The position numbers and the translations under genes are program-made. The notes below the pieces were generated by a model. The model made no database searches. It saw only the letters and a program-made list of their open reading frames with translations, and was not told where the DNA came from. A stretch of DNA of 64,000 bases from NCBI GenBank assembly GCA_031425275.1, contig JANPJA010000124.1, positions 52,050 to 116,049 on the forward strand, given 5' to 3'. Positions 15,860 to 24,772 of the stretch are shown here, piece after piece. The DNA comes from JAIVGV01 sp031425275. GTDB taxonomy: Bacteria; Acidobacteriota; Blastocatellia; Pyrinomonadales; Pyrinomonadaceae. The first letter of the stretch is position 1. Each line of letters begins with the position of its first letter.

Positions 15860-16453
15860 TTATTCTTCGCCTCCGATGTCGCTTCGTTCGCGCTCGCGGC
15901 GGCGGGCGCCCACCGGGTTGATGTTAAGCCGGTAATGCGGGCCGCGCTGGCGGACGAGATCGGCGGGCGCGTAGTGGCGGCTGAGGCGTTCGACGAAGTC
16001 CATCTCGGCGCGGATGGTCGAGAGCGCGAGCCGCGCCTCGAAGATCAGAAAGACGGTGCCGTAGAAGAGGAACGACGCGCCGACGAGGCCCGCGATGACG
16101 GGCAGCAGGCTCAGCCGGGGGCCGGCGAAGGCGACCGCGCCGAGCGAGACGCTGGTGGCGACGAAGAGACACAGGGCCATGTAGAAGACCGACATGCTGC
16201 GCTGGAGGATGCGCGCGCGGCTCGACAGCTTGTCGAGCTGATCGTAGATGACCGCGCGCCGCTCCTCGACGAGGGGCAGTTCCTCGTTCCCCTCGGCCAG
16301 TTGTTCGAGCCGCGCGGAGAGCGAGCGCACGCGGTCAACGACGCGGCCCAACCGCGTCGAGGTGGAGAGGATCAGCGCGCCGCACGCCGAGATCAGCACG
16401 GCCGGCGTGATCATGGCCGTCAGGACGGCGACCGACTGCGAGAATGCGTCCAA
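15860..16453 (-). CDS. DUF2721 membrane protein
   Basis: The 197-residue protein has three hydrophobic helices: about 7-27 (VLTAMITPAVLISACGALIL), about 88-108 and about 112-132. Between the first and second is a charged helical stretch, RVVDRVRSLSARLEQL followed by EERRAVIYDQLDKL. This arrangement is typical of DUF2721 proteins. It is followed by a basic cytoplasmic tail. The function is unknown. It is the promoter-proximal gene of the minus-strand group with the radical SAM protein, peroxiredoxin and YggX-like protein. Confidence 0.82.
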   Translation of the reverse strand: MDAFSQSVAVLTAMITPAVLISACGALILSTSTRLGRVVDRVRSLSARLEQLAEGNEELPLVEERRAVIYDQLDKLSSRARILQRSMSVFYMALCLFVATSVSLGAVAFAGPRLSLLPVIAGLVGASFLFYGTVFLIFEARLALSTIRAEMDFVERLSRHYAPADLVRQRGPHYRLNINPVGARRRERERSDIGGEE

Positions 16454-16755
16454 AGTCTGCTCCGCGAACCTTCCGAGAAGACACTTTTATAACGACTCCG
16501 GCGCGCCGGGGCAACCCGCGCGGGGCAACCGCTCATTCGTCGTCGCGGGCCGCGCGTGAGGGTGCGTCCCGAGTCGTCCAAAATCGCGCGGGAGTTTTCG
16601 TCGCGGGCGGTGAAAGAGTTGGACGGGGCCGCGCCGAGTTGTGATATTCTGCGCGCCAAACCTGCTCAGTTTATAGCTGGCTTCGGAATCTTAATGCGGC
16701 CGCCTCTGTTACTTGGGAGGAGGCCGGCGATACTGTTTCACAAAGGAGTGAAGTG
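16454..16755. other. Divergent promoter spacer
   Basis: The spacer separates the minus-strand DUF2721 gene from the plus-strand Gly/Lys-rich gene. A candidate promoter for the latter is TTGGAC (16619-16624), a 17-base gap and TGATAT (16642-16647). No repeat array is present. Confidence 0.4.
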
Positions 16756-17205
16756 ATGGCCAAGAACCAAGACGACAGGGGCGGACAGGGCGGCGGCAAC
16801 TCCGGCGCGAGCGGCGGGCACGGCGGGACGGCCATCGGGCGCGCGACCGGCGTGACCCGTGGCAGCGCGGCGGCCCCGAAGCCGAGCGGCACGAAGGGCG
16901 GCGGCGCGGAGAAGAAGGCCGGGGGCAAAGAGCAGACGGGCGCGGCCGGCAAGAGCGGGCCGAAGCGCACGGCGGGGAAGGGCGGCGGCAGCGGCGGCAA
17001 CAAGCAGCCGTCGAAGGCCGGCGGGAAGGGCAGCCCGAAGGGCGGCGCGAAGCGCGGCGGCACGGGCGGCGTGGCCCGTGGCGCGGGCTCCGGGCGCGGG
17101 GCTTCGGGCGCGGCCGGCGGTCGCGGCAACAGGGAAGGCAACGCGGCGGGCGGCGCGGAGGGAGGGGCCGGCCTCAAGGGCGGCTCCAAAAGTCGCGGCC
17201 GGTAG
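16756..17205 (+). CDS. Disordered Gly/Lys/Ala-rich basic protein
   Basis: The start is ATG 16756 behind AAGGAG (16743-16748), an excellent ribosome site that supports a real gene despite the low-complexity product. The 149 residues are almost wholly Gly, Ala, Lys, Ser, Arg and Thr, with repeated K-G-G and A-G-G-K-G units (for example GGNKQPSKAGGKGSPKGG), no hydrophobic core and no signal peptide. It resembles histone-H1-like or nucleic-acid-binding tails in composition only. The function is unknown. The open frame in the opposite strand over the same bases is a composition shadow. Confidence 0.6.
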   Translation: MAKNQDDRGGQGGGNSGASGGHGGTAIGRATGVTRGSAAAPKPSGTKGGGAEKKAGGKEQTGAAGKSGPKRTAGKGGGSGGNKQPSKAGGKGSPKGGAKRGGTGGVARGAGSGRGASGAAGGRGNREGNAAGGAEGGAGLKGGSKSRGR

Positions 17206-17305
17206 CAGCCTCGTGGCGAGCGCGGCCGAACAGACAGGCCGCGCCGCCGCGCGCGTCAGCCGAGTCGCCGGCAGTTTGACCGGCGCGCTTTGAAGCAAGC
17301 GGAAA

Positions 17306-17490
17306 CGATAGAACGAACGATGAACGCGGAACGATGAACTGAAGATCGTCCGTCGTCCGTGGTCAGTTGTCAGTTGCATGTGTCGCGGAAGCGACCTGTC
17401 GAAAGTGACGGCTCAAGCCGCTGTATCACAGAACAACGGACAACTGACCACGGACAACTGACAGTCGCTCCTTCATCGTTCCGCGCTCAT
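17306..17490. repeat. Mixed GAACGAT and GGTCAGT heptamer inverted repeat
   Basis: From outside in: GAACGATGAACGCGGAACGATGAA (17313-17337) pairs with TTCATCGTTCCGCG (17472-17485). GTCGTCCGTGGTCAGTTGTCAGTTG (17351-17375) pairs with CAACTGACCACGGACAACTGAC (17441-17463). This nests two heptamer classes in one palindrome, immediately before the GntR gene. Confidence 0.7.
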
Positions 17491-17499
17491 ACTTTTCTT

Positions 17500-18417
17500 A
17501 TGAAGCTGTGGCTGTCGAAGAACAGCGAGGTGCCGTTGCGCGAGCAGTTGACGGCGCAGATCGTGCTCGGCATCGTCAGTCAGGATTTGAAGCCGGGCCA
17601 GCGTCTGCCCTCGACGCGCGAGCTGGCCCGGCGGTTTAAGATTCACGCCAACACGGTCAGCGCGGCTTACCGCGATTTGGAAGAGCGCGGCTGGGTTGCG
17701 TCGCGCAAAGGGAGCGGCGTCTATGTCCGCGCGCTCGCCGAGGAGACGCCGGCCGACGCGGGGCTCGCGCTCGACCAACTCATCTCGACCTTCCTCCGGC
17801 TCGCGCGACGGCAGGGCCACACGCTCAACGAAATCCAGCGGCGCGTCGAACGCTGGCTCGAACTACAGCCGCCCGATCACTTCCTCGTCGTCGAAGCGGA
17901 CGAGGAGCTGCGCGCCATCCTCCGCGCCGAGATCGCCGCCGCGACCGGGTTCAAGGTGTGCGGCGCGGGGCCGGACGAGATCGCCGCCGCCGGACTCCCG
18001 GCGGGCGCGTCGCCGGTCGCGCTCTACAATCAGGCGGAAGGCGTGCGCGCCCTGCTCTCGCCCGACACGAATCTGCACGTCGTCAACGCGCGCTCCGTCC
18101 CCGAATCGCTGCGAGGGGCGGAGCGCCCGGCCGCCGACGCGCTCGTCACCATCGTCTCGCGCTGGGCGGAGCTGCTCCGGTGGTCGCGCACCATCCTCGT
18201 CGCCGCCGGACTCGACCCGGCCGCGCTCGTCTTCCGCGACGCGCGCGAGCCCGGCTGGCACAAGGGCCTCGCCGCCAGCGCCCTCATCATCACCGACTCA
18301 CTCACCGCCGCCGAACTCCCGGAGACCGCCGCGCAGGTGCGCGTCTATCGCGTCGTCTCCGACGCCTCGCTCGCCGAGCTGCGCGCCTTCGTGGAAAATT
18401 TCCTGACGGGGGAATGA
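17500..18417 (+). CDS. GntR-family transcriptional regulator
   Basis: The start chosen is ATG 17500; the in-frame extension upstream is repeat sequence. The product has 305 residues. The winged helix (about 5-72) is clear: PLREQLTAQIVLGIVSQDLKPGQRLPSTRELARRF...NTVSAAYRDLEERGW...GSGVYV, the YtrA/GntR style. The remaining 230 residues are not an aminotransferase domain. They resemble an effector-binding region with VVEADEELRAILRAEI and a possible receiver-like alternation of strands and helices. The ligand is unknown. It is followed by an acyltransferase gene, but a 290-base spacer with a terminator separates them. Confidence 0.85.
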   Translation: MKLWLSKNSEVPLREQLTAQIVLGIVSQDLKPGQRLPSTRELARRFKIHANTVSAAYRDLEERGWVASRKGSGVYVRALAEETPADAGLALDQLISTFLRLARRQGHTLNEIQRRVERWLELQPPDHFLVVEADEELRAILRAEIAAATGFKVCGAGPDEIAAAGLPAGASPVALYNQAEGVRALLSPDTNLHVVNARSVPESLRGAERPAADALVTIVSRWAELLRWSRTILVAAGLDPAALVFRDAREPGWHKGLAASALIITDSLTAAELPETAAQVRVYRVVSDASLAELRAFVENFLTGE

Positions 18418-18419
18418 GA

Positions 18420-18571
18420 AGCGGTTAGCGGTTAGCGGTTAGCGGTTAGCGGTTAGCTCTTAGCCGGACGGTTAGTGGCGAGTGGCAACGATAAGGCGGG
18501 GAGGCTGCGAGTGGCCTCCCCGCCTTCATGTCTGGCTAAGGGCTAACCGCTAACGGCTAACGGCTAACCGC
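18420..18571. repeat. GCGGTTA heptamer array flanking a terminator
   Basis: Five near-identical GCGGTTA units (18421-18459) face the complementary GGCTAAGGGCTAACCGCTAA and further copies (18534-18571). They enclose the hairpin at 18493-18526, the same nested plan as at 7349-7500. Confidence 0.8.
18493..18526 (+). terminator. Intrinsic terminator after GntR gene
   Basis: A 13-bp perfect stem, AAGGCGGGGAGGC/GCCTCCCCGCCTT, spans 18493-18505 and 18514-18526 with an 8-base loop. The U-tract is poor (TCATGTCT). Confidence 0.6.
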
Positions 18572-18704
18572 CGCGAGGGAAGACGCGCCGGGCGTTGTGA
18601 CACTCAACTAAGCGGCACAAAACTTTATAGCCGCGCGGCGGCGGGGTGATTTATAGTTCGTCCCGGCCCGCGCGAGGGAAAGCGCGGGCCGGGAGGTTTG
18701 GGCG

Positions 18705-20114
18705 ATGTTCAGGCGCGTGCTGGTGGCGGTGTTGCGGGTGGCGCTGCGAGTCTTCTTCCGCCGCATCGAGGTGGTGGGCCGCAGTCGCGTGCCGCGCGAG
18801 GGCGCGGTGCTGTTCGTCGTCAACCACCCGAACGCGCTCGTCGATCCGGTCTTCGTGCTGTGCCACGCGCCGCGCCGCGTCTCGTTCCTCGCCAAGGAGC
18901 CGCTCTTTCGGATGCCCGTCATCAGCCGGCTCGTCCGCGCGCTCGAAGCCATCCCGGTCTATCGCCGCCACGACGAGGGCGCGGACACCTCGCGCAACCG
19001 CGAGACCTTCGCGCTCGCCCGACAACTGCTCCGGCGCGGCGGCACCATCGCCATCTGCCCCGAGGGCGTCTCGCACAGCGACACCAAGCTCCGGCCGCTC
19101 AAATCCGGCGCGGCCCGCATCGCGCTCGGCGTCGCGGCAGACCCGGCCATCGAGCTTAAAATCGTCCCCGCCGGCCTCTACTACACGGCCAAGGCCGCGT
19201 TCCGCAGCTCGGCCCTGCTCTACTTCGGCGAGCCGATCAAGGTTGAAGCGAAAGAACTCGACGCCGGCGGCGAGCCTTCGCGCGAAGACGCGCAGGAACT
19301 CTCGGCGCGCGTCGAGCGGGCGCTGCGCGAGGTGACTCTCAACGCCGAGCACGAGCGCGCCCTCGACCTCATCGCCCGCGCCGAGCGCATCTTCTCCGCC
19401 GAGCGGGCGGCGGCGGGCGGGCGGGCGACAGGCGAGTTCGGCGGGGCCGAGGGCGGCGGGCGGCTCACCCGCGAGTTCAGCTTGCGGCAGCGTTTCCTCG
19501 CGGGCTACGCCTACCACTTCGAGCGCGCGCCCGCGCGCATCAACGCGCTCGAAGTTCGCGTGCGTCGTTACGAGGAGGAGTTGCGGCAGGCCGGAGTTGA
19601 CGAGGAGGATTTGTCGGCCCCGCGCGCGACCGCCGCCGCGCTCGCCGCTTACGCGCTGCGGCGCGTGCTGCCCGCGCTGTGTCTCGCGCCGGTGGCCTTC
19701 GCGGGCTTTGCCGTCAACTACCCGGCCTACAAACTCGCGGGCCTGCTCGCCACGCGACTGTCGAACCGGAGCGAGGACGTGGTCTCGACGATCAAGATCG
19801 TCGCCTCGCTCCTGCTCTTCCCGCTGACGTGGCTCGCGCTCGCCGCGCTGCTCTACTGGTTCGCGGGCTGGCCCGTCGCGCTCGCGTCGCTCCTCGTCGC
19901 GCCCGTCGCCGGCTTCGTCGCCGTGCGCTTCTTCGAGCGGCTCGACGAGTTCGTCGGCGGCGCGCGCGCCGTCTCGTTCTACCTGACGCGCCGCCGGTTC
20001 TTCAAAGAGCTGTTAGTCGAACGCCGCCGCCTCTACGAAGAGATGACAGCCCTCGGGCGCGAGGCCGCCGCGGCAAGTTTTGAGGGCCGCGCCGTTCAGA
20101 CGGGCGAACGATAG
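18705..20114 (+). CDS. PlsC-like glycerophosphate acyltransferase with C-terminal membrane extension
   Basis: The start ATG 18705 has GGGAGG at 18690. The 469-residue protein begins with an amphipathic hydrophobic segment and the acyltransferase core: NHPNALVDP (NHx4D, about residues 38-43), FLAKEPLFRMP, CPEGVSHS and VPAGLYY. This is the LPLAT fold that transfers acyl chains to (lyso)phospholipid precursors at the inner membrane. Beyond residue 250, where simple PlsC proteins end, it continues with a charged helix and two to three membrane helices (about 310-400), then a basic tail. The extension marks it as a larger subgroup of unknown acceptor. Confidence 0.83.
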   Translation: MFRRVLVAVLRVALRVFFRRIEVVGRSRVPREGAVLFVVNHPNALVDPVFVLCHAPRRVSFLAKEPLFRMPVISRLVRALEAIPVYRRHDEGADTSRNRETFALARQLLRRGGTIAICPEGVSHSDTKLRPLKSGAARIALGVAADPAIELKIVPAGLYYTAKAAFRSSALLYFGEPIKVEAKELDAGGEPSREDAQELSARVERALREVTLNAEHERALDLIARAERIFSAERAAAGGRATGEFGGAEGGGRLTREFSLRQRFLAGYAYHFERAPARINALEVRVRRYEEELRQAGVDEEDLSAPRATAAALAAYALRRVLPALCLAPVAFAGFAVNYPAYKLAGLLATRLSNRSEDVVSTIKIVASLLLFPLTWLALAALLYWFAGWPVALASLLVAPVAGFVAVRFFERLDEFVGGARAVSFYLTRRRFFKELLVERRRLYEEMTALGREAAAASFEGRAVQTGER

Positions 20115-20221
20115 CGGTCTGCGATTTCTTGCGACTATGAGGACGGTCTCACTCAACCACAAGCCGCTATAAAGAGAGCCGCGCTGAAGTAGCGCGCGAG
20201 GCAGGGCGGACGAATAAGTTT

Positions 20222-23200
20222 ATGTCTGACGAACACCCCCCCGACGAAGAGACGCGCGGTAGTGGCGAGCGCGCGGACTCGCGACTCGAACGGATCGAGC
20301 GCGCCCTCGCGCAAGTCTCCGCGCGTCTGGAAGCGGTCGAGCGGCAACTCGCGGCGACGCGCCAAACGTCGCCGGCGGCGGCGCAGCCATTTGGTCAGGG
20401 CGCGCCGACGGCGGCGGCGCGCGCGGCTTCCGAGACGCGCGCGGCTTCCGAGACGCGCGTGCGGGAAGCGAACGAGGCGAAGAGGTCTGAAGGGGCGGGC
20501 GAGAAGACCGGCGGGGAAATTCCGTTTACGCCGCCCCCGCCACACGCCTGGCAAGGGGATCGCGCCGGGGGTGATGGCGCAGGTCGCGCCGAAGACCGCG
20601 CCGGCGGCTGGGCGGGGAGTGGTGCCGGGGGCGCGGGCGGGGAGCGGCAGTCGTCCGCTTCGGCTTCGTCAACGTCCGCGCCGGCGGGCGCGGCCGGGTG
20701 GTGGATTCCTGAGTCGGGAGGGGAAGAGTCGCGGGGGAACGAGTCGGCGACCGGGGACGCGCCGATTGTCCCGCGCGTGCGCCGTAAAGACCTTGAGACG
20801 CTGATCGGCGGGAGCTGGTTCAACTGGCTCGGCATCATCGCCGTCACGCTCGGCGTCGCCTTCTTCCTCAAGTACGCTTTCGACAATCAGTGGATCGGGG
20901 CGAGCGCGCGCGTGCTGCTCGGCGGCGCGGCCGGCGCGGGGCTGCTCGCGTTGGCCGAACGCCTGCGCGCGAAAGGCTACCGGCCTTACGCCTACGTGCT
21001 GTCGGGCGGCGGCATCCTCATCCTGTACCTGTCGGCCTACGCCGCGCGCGTCTTCTACGATCTGGTCGGCGTCGGCCCCGCGTTCCTGCTGATGGCCGCC
21101 GTGACGGCTGTTGCCGTGCTGCTCTCGGTGCGCTACGACGCGCTGACCATCGCCGTCCTCGGCCTGCTCGGCGGCTTCGCCACGCCCGTCCTGCTCTCGA
21201 CGGGCGTGGATAATCAGCTCGGCCTCTTCTCCTACGTCGCGCTGCTCGACGCGGGCGTCCTCGCCCTCGCCTACTTCAAACGCTGGCGCGTCCTCAATCA
21301 CCTCGCCTTCGCACTCACCGTCCTGATGTTCGCCGGCTGGCTCAACGTCTGGTACGAGGACGGGAAACTCCGGCCGACCGTCTTCTTCCTGACGCTGTTC
21401 TTCGTGATGTTCTCCGCGCTCGCCGTCCTCCACAACGTCTTGAAGCGCAGGAGCGCGCGCTGGTTCGACATCTCGCTCATCATCACCAACGCCACGCTCT
21501 ACTTCGGCGCGAGCTACGAACTACTCGACGCGGCCGGCTACCAGTTTGCGCTCGGCACGTTCGCGCTCTTAGTCTCGCTGTTTTTCGTCGGACTCTACTA
21601 CGCGACTTACGTCCGCCTCCGCGACGACCAACTGCTCTCGCTCGCCTACGTCGGCGCGGCCGTCACCTTCTTCACGATGGCCGTCGCCATCCAACTCGAC
21701 CAGCACTGGGTGACGACGGGGTGGGCCGTCGAGGGGCTGATGCTGACGTGGCTGGGCTTGCGTTCCGACACCGCGGCCCCGCGCTACGCCGCGCTCCCCG
21801 TTTTCGCCGTCGCCCTCGCGCACTGGTTCTCGACCGACATGCTGGAGTTCGCCTACCACGCGCAGGCCGCGTTCGTCCCGCTCCTGAACCGCCGCGCGTT
21901 CTCGTGCGCCATGCTCGTCGGCGCGCTCGGCGGGGCCGTCTGGCTCTACCGGCGGCAGGGCGCGGGCGTGGGCAAGGTGGACAAGGACGAGCGCGAGATT
22001 CTCTCGACCGTCTTCACCCTCGCGGCGAACTTCCTGGCCGTGACGCTGTTGACGCTCGACACCATCGATTATTTCGAGCGGGCGAAGGGCGGCGTCGCCG
22101 GCGAAGACGCGCGCTCCGCGCTGCTCGGCGCGCAGTTCTTCGCCGTCACCGTGCTGTGGGCCTGCTACGGGACGGCCATGCTCGCGGTCGGCGTCGTGCG
22201 CCGCCTCCTCGCGCTGCGCGTGGCCGCGCTCGTGATGCTCGGCCTGTGTCTGATCGCACTGCTCCCGCTCGACGCGCTGTTCTACAGCGCGCGGTGGCAC
22301 ACGCTCTTCGCCAACGCGACGTTCCTGTCCTTCGCGCTCGTGGCCGCCGCGCTCGTCGTCTGCGCGCGGCTCTACGCGGGGGCCGTTGATCGAATCGGGG
22401 CGCGGGAACGCGCGGCGGCCCGCTATGTGTTCTACACGGTGGCGAATCTGCTCGCGCTCGCCGCCCTCTCGCTCGAAGTGTTGGGCTACTTCAACCGCTC
22501 GAAGTCGCTCGTCTGGGCGGGGCCGGAAATGTCGTTCGACCAACTGCGCGTGCTCGGCAACCTCGAGAACACGAAGCAGATGACGCTCGCTTTTCTGTGG
22601 ACGATTTACGGCGCGGCGGCCTTCACGCTCGGCATCCGGCGCAACCGGGCCTACCTGCGCTTCGGCGCGTTGGGCGTCGTGGCCTGCGCGGGGCTGAAAA
22701 TTCTCCTCGTTGACGCGCGCTTCTACGCCGCCGCGTGGCACACGCCGATCCTCAACCAGACCTTCGCCGTCTTCGCCCTCTTCGTCGCCGCCCTGTGGTA
22801 CGTCGCGCACCTCTACGCGCGCGCGGAGAACGTCCCCGCGCCGGAGCGCGGGCGGGCGATCACGGCTTTGAGCGTCGTCGGGAACGTCTTCGCGGTCTGC
22901 GCGCTCTCGCTCGAAGCGAGCGGTTATTTCAGGAAGCAGCTCGCGTCGAAGGCGGGCCTCTCGGGGGAGGATTTGCGCGACCTGCGGCTCGCGCAGCAGC
23001 TCTCGCTCTCGCTGGTGTGGGCCGCCTACGGCGGCGGGATGCTCTTCTTCGGCCACCTCCGCCGCAACCGCCTGCTCCGGCTGTTGGCGTTGGGCCTGCT
23101 CGGCGCGACGACGCTCAAGGTCTTCTTCTTCGACCTCGCCTCGCTCGACCGCTTCTACCGCATCGTCTCCTTCATCGCCCTCGGCGCGATCCTGCTCGCC

Positions 23201-23257
23201 GTCTCCTTCCTCTACCAGCAGCGCACGGCGCGCGCCGCGCGCCCGGAGGAAAATTGA
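20222..23257 (+). CDS. DUF2339 large polytopic membrane protein
   Basis: The protein has 1011 residues. The N-terminal 170 residues are soluble: a coiled coil (RLERIERALAQVSARLEAVE) and a Gly/Ala/Ser-rich linker. The conserved entry LETLIGGSWFNWLGIIAVTL (about 190) opens a domain of more than 20 hydrophobic helices, characteristic of DUF2339. Three repeats of about 180 residues, each with a conserved Y-x6-W-H-T segment (SARWHT, AAAWHT) and LSLE motifs, can be seen in the second half. This suggests duplication. The function is unknown, although an envelope role is likely. I see no strong ribosome site before ATG 20222. Confidence 0.85.
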   Translation: MSDEHPPDEETRGSGERADSRLERIERALAQVSARLEAVERQLAATRQTSPAAAQPFGQGAPTAAARAASETRAASETRVREANEAKRSEGAGEKTGGEIPFTPPPPHAWQGDRAGGDGAGRAEDRAGGWAGSGAGGAGGERQSSASASSTSAPAGAAGWWIPESGGEESRGNESATGDAPIVPRVRRKDLETLIGGSWFNWLGIIAVTLGVAFFLKYAFDNQWIGASARVLLGGAAGAGLLALAERLRAKGYRPYAYVLSGGGILILYLSAYAARVFYDLVGVGPAFLLMAAVTAVAVLLSVRYDALTIAVLGLLGGFATPVLLSTGVDNQLGLFSYVALLDAGVLALAYFKRWRVLNHLAFALTVLMFAGWLNVWYEDGKLRPTVFFLTLFFVMFSALAVLHNVLKRRSARWFDISLIITNATLYFGASYELLDAAGYQFALGTFALLVSLFFVGLYYATYVRLRDDQLLSLAYVGAAVTFFTMAVAIQLDQHWVTTGWAVEGLMLTWLGLRSDTAAPRYAALPVFAVALAHWFSTDMLEFAYHAQAAFVPLLNRRAFSCAMLVGALGGAVWLYRRQGAGVGKVDKDEREILSTVFTLAANFLAVTLLTLDTIDYFERAKGGVAGEDARSALLGAQFFAVTVLWACYGTAMLAVGVVRRLLALRVAALVMLGLCLIALLPLDALFYSARWHTLFANATFLSFALVAAALVVCARLYAGAVDRIGARERAAARYVFYTVANLLALAALSLEVLGYFNRSKSLVWAGPEMSFDQLRVLGNLENTKQMTLAFLWTIYGAAAFTLGIRRNRAYLRFGALGVVACAGLKILLVDARFYAAAWHTPILNQTFAVFALFVAALWYVAHLYARAENVPAPERGRAITALSVVGNVFAVCALSLEASGYFRKQLASKAGLSGEDLRDLRLAQQLSLSLVWAAYGGGMLFFGHLRRNRLLRLLALGLLGATTLKVFFFDLASLDRFYRIVSFIALGAILLAVSFLYQQRTARAARPEEN

Positions 23258-23327
23258 CGGCCCGTGCGGCTTTACCGGCGGGCGGGAGTCGGCGAATTGA
23301 ATTGAGTTGTGAGGCGGGAACAAAAGC

Positions 23328-23783
23328 TCAAAGCTCTCTGGTCATAAATACGCTATACGAATCTTCGACGTAACCCGCGAACGGCCCGCAGTATGTGAAG
23401 CCGCAACCGGCGTACAGTTGGCGGGCCGGCGCGAAAGCTTCCATCGAACCCGTCTCCAAACTTAAACGGCCGTAGCCGCGACGCCCGGCTTCTTCGATCA
23501 TGTGATAGAGAAGGTTTTTAGCCACGCCCTTTCTCAGGTGTGACGAAGACGTTCGCATGGATTTAATTTCCGCGTGCCGGGAGTCAAGCTCTTTGAGCGC
23601 CCCGCAGCCGAGTAGCTCGCCGCTTTCCCACACCGTCCAAAACGTAATTTCCGGTTGGCGCAGTGCCTCGATGTTCAGGGCGTGCACGCTCTCGGGCGGC
23701 GAGTGGAGGGCCGCAGTCCGTAGATGTTCCCGCAACAGTTCGTGTATCTCGGGGCCTTCGAGATCGTCTATTTTAATGTCCAT
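23328..23783 (-). CDS. GNAT-family N-acetyltransferase
   Basis: The protein has 151 residues, full length for a single GNAT domain. Motif A is visible as IKSMRTSSSHLRKGVAKNLL, containing the R/Q-x-x-G-x-G/A-type acetyl-CoA loop (HLRKGVA). It is followed by MIEEAGRRGYGRLSLETG and AFAPARQLYAGCGFTYCGPF, the late strand-helix pair that gives the C-terminal motif. It resembles YsnE/PhnO-like small-molecule acetyltransferases. The substrate is unknown. It has slightly lower GC than its neighbours. It lies 15 bases downstream of the DUF962 gene and is probably co-transcribed with it. Confidence 0.85.
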   Translation of the reverse strand: MDIKIDDLEGPEIHELLREHLRTAALHSPPESVHALNIEALRQPEITFWTVWESGELLGCGALKELDSRHAEIKSMRTSSSHLRKGVAKNLLYHMIEEAGRRGYGRLSLETGSMEAFAPARQLYAGCGFTYCGPFAGYVEDSYSVFMTREL

Positions 23784-23798
23784 GCGCGACCCGCGTCT

Positions 23799-24140
23799 TC
23801 AACGCAGTCGGCCCGTGAGGACGAGCCAGATCATGCGGAAGTCGGAGAGCATCGACCACGCGGGGTGGCCGAAGGTGGCGGGGCGGTTGTGCTCGACGAA
23901 GAAGTGGCCGATCCACGAGAGGCCGTAGCCGGGGACGAGCGCCACGGGCAGCCACAGCCAACGCCCCGTCGCGACGAAGAAGACGATGAGCGCGACGCTC
24001 CCCACCGTCCCCACGGTGTGGAGCCAGCGCGTCGCGCCGCGGCTGTGTTCGTTGAGGTAGTGCGGCCAGAAGTCGGCGTAAGTTTTGAACTCGGGCGTGC
24101 TGTGTCCGCCGCCCGTTTCGGATTGGATCGCGCTTTTCAT
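23799..24140 (-). CDS. DUF962/Mpo1-like membrane protein
   Basis: The protein has 113 residues. Two hydrophobic segments (about 42-60 and 64-80) are flanked by the family signature: YLNEHSRGATRWLHTVGT at the start and GYGLSWIGHFFVEHNRPATF later. The repeated His residues (NEHS, RWLH, GHFFVEHN) match DUF962. In yeast this family includes Mpo1, an Fe-dependent dioxygenase of fatty acid alpha-oxidation. A related lipid role is plausible but not shown. It sits between the DUF421 and GNAT genes on the same strand. Confidence 0.85.
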   Translation of the reverse strand: MKSAIQSETGGGHSTPEFKTYADFWPHYLNEHSRGATRWLHTVGTVGSVALIVFFVATGRWLWLPVALVPGYGLSWIGHFFVEHNRPATFGHPAWSMLSDFRMIWLVLTGRLR

Positions 24141-24162
24141 TTTCGCCTCCGCGTGGTCGGGT

Positions 24163-24726
24163 TCAGCCCATGCCGGGGATCGGACTCTCCGTGTCGTCGC
24201 CGCCGCCCGCGTCGTCGTCGTCTCCGCCGCCGCGCTTCTTTTTGATGACGCTCACGCGCCCGTCGCCTTCGAGGTAGGCGTGTTTGACCTCCGCGATTGT
24301 TTCGACGCCCTGCTCGCGCAGCAGGCTCAGCAGCTCGTCGTTCGTGATCATCTCGCGCCGCAGGTTGCGCCGGATGGGTTGGCCGTCGTCGATGAGCGGG
24401 AGGGCCGCGGGCCGGAGCAGACGCTCGAAGAAGCGGAAGCGGAAGCCTAAGTAGTCGAGCAGGTAGTCCCAGAAGCCGATGACGAGTATGAGCAGGACGC
24501 CCTCGGTGATCGACTTGTACTCGCCGGCGAGCGCGTTCTGCGCGGCGTCGGCGATGATCACGACGACGAGCAGATCGGTGATGCCGATGGCCCCGGTCTC
24601 GCGCCGCAGCACGCGCAGGAAGACGAAGAGCGCGAGATACATCAACGTCCCGCGGACGACGACCTCGGCGAGCGAAGTCGAGGGGACGAAGACGGTGTGC
24701 CAGTCAACTTTGTAGAGCCAGTCCAT
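24163..24726 (-). CDS. DUF421 (YetF-like) membrane protein
   Basis: The protein has 187 residues. Three N-terminal membrane helices (about 18-38, 48-66, 72-90) precede a cytoplasmic DUF421 domain. Its signature is GQPIRRNLRREMITNDELLSLLREQGVETIAEVKHAYLEGDGRVSVIKK in outline (seen as IRRNLRREMITNDEL, then EVKHAYLEGDG). The C-terminus ends in a Gly/Asp-rich tail. The family forms envelope proteins of unknown function in many bacteria. It is the first gene of a likely three-gene unit with DUF962 and GNAT. Confidence 0.87.
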   Translation of the reverse strand: MDWLYKVDWHTVFVPSTSLAEVVVRGTLMYLALFVFLRVLRRETGAIGITDLLVVVIIADAAQNALAGEYKSITEGVLLILVIGFWDYLLDYLGFRFRFFERLLRPAALPLIDDGQPIRRNLRREMITNDELLSLLREQGVETIAEVKHAYLEGDGRVSVIKKKRGGGDDDDAGGGDDTESPIPGMG

Positions 24727-24772
24727 ACTTTCTTTGCGGGCGGGGCGGCGATGCGGGACGCGGCCCCGTGTG

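Noticed and set aside
21569..23323. 584-codon minus-strand frame opposite the DUF2339 gene
   Set aside because: Shadow composition (Arg/Glu/Ala repeats), and no ribosome site.
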